DNA of 64,000 nucleotides, taken from positions 186,001 through 250,000 of the forward strand of contig JARVKI010000033.1 in the NCBI GenBank assembly GCA_036674765.1, read 5' to 3'. The notes under the pieces were generated by a model. It ran no database searches, had not been told where the DNA came from, and worked only from the letters and a program-made list of their open reading frames with translations. The stretch's first letter is position 1. Every line of letters starts with the position of its first letter. This DNA is from Seiridium cupressi. Lineage: Eukaryota; Ascomycota; Sordariomycetes; Amphisphaeriales; Sporocadaceae. This document shows positions 57,215 to 64,000 of the stretch, piece after piece. The position numbers and the translations under genes are program-made.

Positions 57215-59128
57215 CTATGACTGGCTTCGAGTGGTGCGCTTGTTAACTTCCGCCTTCACGTTCTCAGCGCCAGTAGCGACTGCATCGGCAGCCTTGTCCT
57301 TAGCATCCTTGGCCTTCTCCTTGGTGTCGACAGCAGCCTTCTTGACGGGAGCGGGGGCGGAACCGCCGAAAGCGAAGACACCAACGAGAGCGGCAATGGT
57401 GACAATGAGACCACCAATGGCAGTAGGAACCTCGGGGACAAACTTGATGGCCTGGATCGGGTCTGCCTTGGCGATGGTGAGGAACAGGTCAAGCTTCTCC
57501 TTGACGTAGGTGACGGGGTCATCGGTGAACTTGAGGTCAGAGGGCGACTTGGGCTTGTCCTCAGCCTTGGGCTTATCAGCAAGCTCAAGAAGCTGCTCCT
57601 GGGGGTGCTTCTCGCCAAATGTCTCCTCAGCAAGCTTGGCAGCGTCCTCAACGGAGTGACCAATGTAGACGTTGTCGAACAGGATGTTGTTTTGCATGGT
57701 CCAGATCTCGAAGCCAATCTAATAGAACAATTAGCATATGCTCAACATAGTCGGCTTTATCAGGATTGACTTACGGCTCCAATAGGCTCAAAGTTAGCGG
57801 GAGTCTTGTCCTCGAAGTAGTCGGGGTTCTTGATCTTGCGAGGGGCCCAGACACCCTTGTAAGCCGGGTTGTCTATGTAAGGTGCAGTCCACTTGCCCTT
57901 GTACTCGGGGTTCTTCTTCATAGGCTTGGTCCAAGGTCCGCAGCCAGAGGCATCGGCGCACTTGGGGTTGGGAACAGTGGGAGGGATCCAGTCGCCATCC
58001 TCCTCCTCATCCCAGTCCTCGGGCTTCTGGGCCTCAGGGTCGGAAACAGTGAGAGGCTCCTCCTCGAGCCAGTCCTCAGGCTTGGTAGCCTCCTCGTCGA
58101 CGATCTCGAAGGGGGCGTCCTCGTCCCAGTCCTCAGGCTTGGTGGCCTCGGGGTCAGCGATACGGGACTCGTCAACCCAATCCTCTGGCTTGGTGTCCTT
58201 GGGGTCGTCGATCTCCTCCGCGGGGTTGACGGAGGGGCTGAAGTCCTCAAGGAGGCTGCCAGTCTTCACCTGCTCGTTGTTCTGCTTGATGATGTAGGTG
58301 TTGTTGGGGTGGACGATGAGGGTGTAAAGCTCAGTCGTCTTGACAATACGAGCGGTGGGAGGGCTGCTCAGGTGCTTCTCCTCGTACTCGCCGGTCTTGG
58401 GGTTCTTGTGGTTGAAGATGAAGTGGACCTTGTTGGTGTGGCCACACTTGTCGGGACCGAACATGATCACGTACGGAGTAGTGTTTGCGAACTCCTCCTG
58501 GTGGAGAGACTTGGTGTCGCGGAGGAGCTTGAGGTAAGCACCACCACATTCGAGACCGTCTGTGACGAGATCAGGTTAGCTATGCATTTGATTTGAATGG
58601 TGATCTTCTCACGACTCACTCTGAAGCTTGACCTCGTACTGGACAACCAGAGGCTTGTCCTTAGGGTCGATGGCCTTGGGGAACTTGGCGGAAATGGCGT
58701 GGTGAGCAGCAGCATTCTTCACAACAAGACCCTTGTCGCCCTCCATACCCTTGTAGACGGTAGGCTCCTCAACGGACCATTCACCGACGTAAGCCCATTC
58801 CTCATCATTGTTGGAGTCCTTCTTGGCGTGGGAAGGCTTCCATCGAGTCTCCCAATCGTCGGTGAACTGCTCGAGGAAGGGGGCCTTGAGGGTTGTAGGC
58901 TGTGGGAGATCAAACAATTAGTTTGGTGTTCCCAGAGAGTATCGCAGCTGACGTGACACAATATTGTGAAGCGGGGTGGGATCAAAAACATACGGTAAAA
59001 GTTGGCAGCTCAGCAGCGACCGAGGTGGAAGACTCGGCAGCGGAGGAGCTTGAGCTCTCATCGGCAGCCCAGGCACCGCTAGCCAGAGCGGCAGCGGCCC
59101 AGGCGATTGTAGCCTGGCTGAACCTCAT
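57215..59128 (-). CDS. calnexin, ER lectin chaperone
   Basis: Four exons (58994-59128, 58620-58899, 57775-58559, 57215-57718) give 567 residues; introns are 94, 60 and 56 nt. Calnexin binds monoglucosylated N-glycans on folding glycoproteins in the ER. The parts are a signal peptide ([20 protein letters not shown]), a Ser-rich spacer, the lectin domain ([20 protein letters not shown] across the junction, [20 protein letters not shown]), and the P-domain. The P-domain has four type-1 repeats of the KPEDW form (DTKPEDW, ATKPEDW twice, AQKPEDW), then type-2 repeats [26 protein letters not shown] and [13 protein letters not shown]. The lectin end is [20 protein letters not shown]. One membrane span ([17 protein letters not shown]) precedes a Lys-rich cytosolic tail. 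It is complete and of normal length, and divergent from the methionine-salvage gene at 60600. Confidence 0.95.
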
Positions 59129-60599
59129 GGTGGATGGAGGTTACCGGTAGGGGAATGGCAGCGACGACGTTGATTATGAAGTCGGCAACGAGACAGGAAG
59201 CTGTATGCTAATGAAAGATAGCTAGCCTGCGAGACGTCAAGGAACCCGATGTAATTGGTGTCAGGTATTGATGAGGGATGCTGAGAAAGAATAAATGCTC
59301 CCAGAGCTCGAGTGAGGAAAATAGAATTCCTTTAAGATGTCTGGGGAGAGACAATCGAGTGCAGGTGAATTTATCTCTTAGCTTCGAGGGTGACAGGACC
59401 TTGCGTTAAAACGTGTCCTTTTTTTGACGGGGACATGGGAAGCTGCGATTGTTGGAGACTCCCGCTGCAGCTGCTTCGATCGTCTTCGGTCGACGCTGAT
59501 TGGCCCAATCGTGCTAGACCCCTTCGACCCCTTCGAGCTCGTGCGGGGACTTGGAGGGTTCATCCGCTAGGGAACAGCCCACGGGAGCCTGTGAAAGCTG
59601 GTGTGACCTGTACCTCCCCCGTTGGAAGGTGTCGACATGTTGAAAAGCAAATCCATAGAACTACCTTAGCAAACAGTATATCTAGCCATCGTCGGCATTT
59701 TTTCCAATAGCCTCACAAGACAATGAGAGTCCTGGTGAAGACGGATAAGCAATCCAGGCCCACCTGAATCTGTCTGAGCCATGTCCAAGTGCTCTGATAA
59801 TGGGCAGCTCCGAAACGTTAGTGCTGTTATGGAGAAGCCACGATTTAAGTGCCAAAAGCTCATATAGTTTATGCTAACCTCAAGCATCTGAAAGCTACGT
59901 TGAGATACAGTTTCTGATTAACCGTGTGGTCACTCGAGACTTTGAGCTCCAGATAGCTCGATTTAGATACAAAACTCCCATTGACTCTTACATCATAGGT
60001 AGTCAGGTGTTGTCTAATTACTTGGTATACTATCATGGAATTGTGTGTGACTAGTCCAAGTCTTGATTGTGAGTTTCAAGGCCTTGAACAATCATCAAAA
60101 TATTAGCAACCACACTATTCTCGCACGTAGATTCCGTGTGTACGCCCCGTGTAAATTGCTTTTTCCTGTGAGCACGTGTCCACAGGTCTCCCAAAACCGT
60201 GGCCTCTATGGCATTGAAGGCACTCTCAGTCTTTCTGCCGGATGGCCGCCGGTTGAGAAGACGCCATATGCCAGAGTGGACCCGATTTTGCAGAAAAATT
60301 GATTGCAGCGCGACCGAATTGATCAACCCGCACTTCACATCTTGCGCGGGCAAGCGAATCGCAGCTCATGCCGAACATTTGCATTTAGCCTCGACAAAGT
60401 TCCCAAGACCTTCCCTTCAGCCTTCCATTGTCCGAAGCATCTTGTAACACGATCCACCTTCCACCGGAGTTGTTCTACCTCGGGCCTGGACTGCCGACCC
60501 AAAGGCCACCTGGCGCATAACCTGGTGAATTATTGCCCCGCGGCTGCCAAGTCTGGAAAAGTGAGAGGCTCTTGTCGCTCGGGGTCCTGGTTAGCTTTT
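59129..60599. other. divergent promoter region
   Basis: 1.47 kb between calnexin (minus) and methylthioribulose-phosphate dehydratase (plus). It must hold both promoters. I could not find a convincing unfolded-protein-response element. Confidence 0.45.
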
Positions 60600-61647
60600 A
60601 TGCCGCCACAGCCAACAACCAACATGGATCTCCAGGATCAGACACAAGGGGTCGGTGAGAAGGCTGTGGAATCGGTCAACAGTGACGACCATCTCGTTAT
60701 ATCTGAGGATCCAAACCACCCAGCCAACCTCATCCCTTCTCTTTGCGCCAAATTCTGGACGTTGGGCTGGGTGACGGGTACAGGTGGAGGATGTTCAATC
60801 CGTGATGAGTAAGAACTGTTGTCCAAAAGCCCCCCAAGTGTCTTTGTCAGCTTATTTTTAATTGGGGGCATCATTTCTACATATGGCATTTGGGGATCTC
60901 TCTCTTTTCACGCTTTACCCCTTGTCGATGATCATAATCAATGCGCTTACTTATGGCAGACTTCGCGATTTGGTATACATCGCCCCATCGGGAGTGCAGA
61001 AGGAGCTCATGAAACCCCGTGACCTCTATGTCCTAGAGCTGTCCAAGCAGACGGACCTGAAGAACCGCATCTATTTGCGCTCTCCTCCTGGTGGCAGGCC
61101 ATCCCAATGCACTCCTCTCTTTTTGGCTGCCTTCACCAAGCGTGGGGCTGGATGCTGCATCCATACCCATTCGCACTGGGCTGTCTTGGTGACATTGATT
61201 CTTGAATCTCAGGGCGCCGACCAGGACAGAATGTTCGAGATCAACAATATCGAGCAGATCAAGGGTTTCGGCCGTGGATTCCAAAAGTCGGGAAATCTGG
61301 ACTACCATGATACACTGCGCATCCCTGTGATTGAGAACACCTCTCACGAGGAGGATCTTACCGAGTTCCTCGAAGAAGCCATGGATAAGTATCCAGATAC
61401 GTATGCTGTTCTTGTCCGCAGACATGGCGTTTACGTTTGGGGAGACAATGTCCATAAGGCCAAGACCATGTGTGAAAGGTAGGCATAATGTCATTGTAAT
61501 GGTTCTTCCCCATCCGCCTGAGCATTCTACTGACACGAAGTTTCTTCCAGCCTCGACTACCTCTTTCAATTGGCAGTGGAGATGAAGCAGCTTGGGCTGC
61601 CCTGGATCAGCAACGTCCAAAAGGTGATCACGTCCTCGGGAAGATAA
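60600..61647 (+). CDS. MDE1: methylthioribulose-1-phosphate dehydratase (class II aldolase fold)
   Basis: Three exons, 60600-60808, 60960-61478 and 61551-61647, give 274 residues; introns are 150 nt (GTAAGA...GGCAG) and 72 nt (GTAGGC...TCCAG). The enzyme dehydrates 5-methylthioribulose-1-phosphate in the methionine salvage pathway. Motifs: [72 protein letters not shown] with the zinc ligands in the following [26 protein letters not shown] (Asn/His segment before the catalytic area), [19 protein letters not shown], and [20 protein letters not shown] with the third zinc His. A second in-frame ATG at 60624 has a better context (caacATGG), so the first eight residues are uncertain. The core is complete. 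Confidence 0.9.
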
Positions 61648-61831
61648 CGCTCAGGAACCCAAGAATGAGAACACGATTCAATTACTTCTGCCACTTCTCA
61701 TTAACTATGAAACTCAGTTTCTCATTTAACCAGAGTATTTTCCGTGCCGCTATAGATGCTTGATCGATGCCCGATTTATATAATTATATGCATTACCCAT
61801 TATATCCCCCAACCCAAAGTCAATCGCCGGT

Positions 61832-62518
61832 TTATAGTGCCAGGACAGCTGCAAGAGCGCCGAGGAGACCGACGTAAGAGCTGCTCGGCCGAGAAATGAA
61901 ATCTCCGGCATTTCCAGATGATGTTGAGGAAGCCGACGAGCCGGAAGCAGTGTTAGTGCCCGACGCCTTGGAGATGGTGCTCGAGTGGGTAGTGGTGAAA
62001 GTAGAGCTGCCGGAGGTGATGGTCGAGACAATGGCAGTAACGCTGGCACTAGCGCTGCTACCGCCAGCAGCGGCGGCACCAGTTCCGCTGGGAGTTCCAA
62101 CAGAGCTGCTGTAGTAGTACTCCTCGACGCAGTTCTGCAGGCATTGAGCGTAGGCTTCGGTCTCGGCCTGAGTACCGTTACCCTGGACGCATGCTTGGGA
62201 GCACTCGTTGGTCTTGTTCACAGCGGACTCGTCAGGGCTGGGGACAGTGATGCAGTGAGCCTGGCAGTCGACGTCACCGGCCGCGCCTGTGGTTTCTATA
62301 TTAGCTTCCGTGACTCTCCTATAATAGGCAGATATGGGGAGTGACTTACACTTCTTGAGACACTCGAGGGCGGCAGCTTGTGCAGAGTCGGTGGCCTGGA
62401 CGCTGGTTGTGGTAGCGGTACCGGTAGTGAGAGCAGTCGAGGTGACAGTGTCAGTGGTGGACTGGGCGCTAGCAGTCAAGGCGAGGACGCCGGTGACGAG
62501 GAACGAAGTGAAACGCAT
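61832..62518 (-). CDS. Cys-containing GPI-anchored secreted protein (fungal-specific)
   Basis: Two exons, 62350-62518 and 61832-62286, give 207 residues; the 63-nt intron is GTAAGT...CCACAG with a GCTAAT branch site. A signal peptide (MRFTSFLVTGVLALTASA) precedes a Thr/Ser-rich segment. A compact Cys region follows: LECLKKC (split by the intron), GDVDCQAHCITVPSPDESAV, NKTNECSQACVQGNGTQAET, YAQCLQNCVEEYYY. That gives eight Cys in four CxxxC or CxxC pairs and two N-glycosylation sites (NKT, NGT). A Ser/Thr/Ala-rich stalk and a hydrophobic end (SYVGLLGALAAVLAL) give a GPI anchor. It is conserved in filamentous ascomycetes as a GPI surface protein, but its function is unknown. It is not a CFEM domain, since the Cys spacing differs. 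Confidence 0.85.
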   Translation of the reverse strand: MRFTSFLVTGVLALTASAQSTTDTVTSTALTTGTATTTSVQATDSAQAAALECLKKCKSLPISAYYRRVTEANIETTGAAGDVDCQAHCITVPSPDESAVNKTNECSQACVQGNGTQAETEAYAQCLQNCVEEYYYSSSVGTPSGTGAAAAGGSSASASVTAIVSTITSGSSTFTTTHSSTISKASGTNTASGSSASSTSSGNAGDFISRPSSSYVGLLGALAAVLAL

Positions 62519-64000
62519 TTTGGGTAGAGTATTAAGTAAAAATAGTACTACTTTGTAAGACCAGAAGATAGCGACGGTGTATAGCGAGTGTATTAACGAA
62601 AGGAGCAAGTCGGAACTATTTTCAGCGATCAGAGACGGGAACGAAAATTCAAGTAGACATAGGGTGCGTCGATGGGAAAGAGTTTCGTATTAAATAGGGA
62701 CGAGCCAGAGCCAGCACACACCATCATCACGCTACTACCAACGGCGCCCCTGGGGAAGCCTGTCCAACACATCCGTCATTGGACCAGGGGTGTGCCATCC
62801 TTGGGCCGGACAGGAAAGAAAAAATAAAATAAAACAAAATACCACTTACAGCCAGGCAGCTAAGCCAGCTAGGTTGATGCCAAGGTCTCAGCAGGGCACA
62901 CGCCTTCACGCCCTCCACATTTCGGCTCAGCGCGTTCATGCGTCCGCGGTCCAATCCCTGCCGCAGCGTTACTCTTGGACCTGGCCAGCTCCCTAGCGTC
63001 TGTTAGTCGCCCCATCATATCAATTAAAATTACGAGCTTTTGTCCACATGCCTGCCGAGTTGGGTTTTTGGAGTTTGTAGCAGGCAGATCGGGCATTAAC
63101 TTCATTGAGGACTCGTATATCATGATGATTCAGCCGGTCTTGCAAAAAAGCCCAAATTTCCAAGAAAGATTTGTGCCGCGTAGTAAGCTGTGTTGTCTCG
63201 GGAAGGAAAACAATGTTAAAGAACGTTTCAGTAACCTGCAGGAAGGCGCTATTTCCCGCCTGTGGGGAAAACTGCAGTATGCTTAAGATCGGACGGTGAT
63301 CTAAAAACCCCTGTACAAAGGCTGTAAGGGGCTTTCGGCTCCTTTCTAGCTCACAACACTGTCGACGCTACAACACGAAATTCGAGTCCGTCGTCGAGAA
63401 TGAGAATATCGCGGTCTCAGCTGACTCTGGATGGAATGCCTCTTAATCTCTCAGTTAGCATTGAAACATTAGTACTTCTGCAATGGTCAACCGCTTCGAG
63501 CGCACAATGCCCAACCCAGGGCAAGAGGTGCGATGCGCCATTGGGGGAAAGCTGACGGCCTCTGATCAGCATCCACGGGGCGCAGTCGACCTAATGGACA
63601 GAATCCTCGGTGGATTCAGGCTACTTGTTTCCAAGTCCGGTGAGTGTTCATCCATTCTATTCTTGAGTCCGGGTCCGCAGAGTGCTGCAAGTGTCCGTCT
63701 TTTGCCGCCGTGTTGCCTAGGCAGGAGGTGGTGTGAGCCGGAGAATACGAGGTTCGCCCACCATCTCGTCGCCGCTCGCCCAATCTGGACTCTTGTCCAC
63801 ATCTCCACTGACAGCAGCTGCATTGTTCGTGTTTTGTATCTTCGTGCGTGGCAACTACTGCGTGAGCCAGCATCTGCACGTACAGTAGAAGCAATTAAGT
63901 CTTTCAAACGTAGGTACGCCCGCCCGATTCGACTCATGTGATGTGGTGCGAGGATCATCGCCGACCCGCGGGTCCGGAGGATTGATCGGTTGTCGGCTCA
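62519..64000. other. right-edge region, no firm gene
   Basis: 1.48 kb. The left part is the promoter of the GPI protein. A plus-strand frame at 63483-63941 (starting MVNRFERTMPNPGQ) contains a good donor (GTGAGT near 63640) and could be the first exon of a gene leaving the window, but no domain is visible. No RNA gene recognised. Confidence 0.35.

Noticed and set aside
61648..61831. possible short gene between the dehydratase and the GPI gene
   Set aside because: Only 184 nt of convergent 3' flank; no coding signal.
63483..63941. 152-codon plus-strand frame at the right edge
   Set aside because: A good donor site lies inside it and no domain is visible; it could be a first exon but cannot be supported from this window alone.

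Overview
This is a 64 kb piece of a filamentous ascomycete nuclear genome (Pezizomycotina, probably Sordariomycetes; I cannot name a species). The evidence is direct. Genes are split by short introns of about 45-165 nt with GT-AG ends and CTAAC/CTGAC-like branch sites, genes lie on both strands without operons, and there are fungus-typical families: a CFEM protein, GPI-anchored Ser/Thr-rich proteins, fungal F-box proteins, a CorA-like protein and a FAR-17a/AIG1 protein. I see no intact transposon, no rRNA gene and no convincing tRNA gene.

Layout. Left edge to 12.3 kb: a truncated BTB/POZ gene, an old yellow enzyme, pyroglutamyl peptidase I divergent from an F-box gene, a disrupted amidoligase gene, a small unknown protein and a small membrane protein. 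12.5-17 kb: an MBD4-like DNA glycosylase, an upstream ORF that may be joined to it by ribosomal frameshifting, and cytochrome c1. 19-31 kb: a frameshifted small kinase gene, a tiny Cys-rich protein, an F-box gene, DAHP synthase, a FAR-17a/AIG1 membrane protein, a cytochrome P450 and a 6PGDH-like dehydrogenase. 32-46 kb: choline/ethanolamine kinase, 4.7 kb without genes, a 1178-residue multi-zinc-finger protein, a CorA-like membrane protein and a GNAT acetyltransferase. 47-64 kb: a CFEM protein, a Ser/Gly-rich GPI protein, MSH5, EMC5, a serine beta-lactamase-like hydrolase, calnexin divergent from methylthioribulose-1-phosphate dehydratase, and a Cys-rich GPI protein.

Most genes are unlinked housekeeping or fungal lineage genes: respiration (cytochrome c1), aromatic amino-acid entry (DAHP synthase), phospholipid synthesis (choline kinase), methionine salvage, meiotic recombination (MSH5), and ER folding and membrane insertion (calnexin, EMC5). 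I see no convincing secondary-metabolite cluster.

The most unusual signal is at 13.71-13.75 kb on the minus strand. A canonical slippery heptamer (T TTA AAA) is followed after 5 nt by a perfect 13-bp hairpin. This sits where a 264-residue ORF ends and where its -1 frame runs without a stop into the MBD4-like glycosylase. It looks like a possible programmed -1 frameshift in a nuclear gene; the main alternative is a 32-nt palindromic insertion that broke one gene in two. Two other loci (amidoligase and the small kinase) also carry frame-breaking lesions.

Exon coordinates were worked out by hand from splice signals and reading-frame continuity, and no database search was possible. Family assignments rest on recognising motifs.
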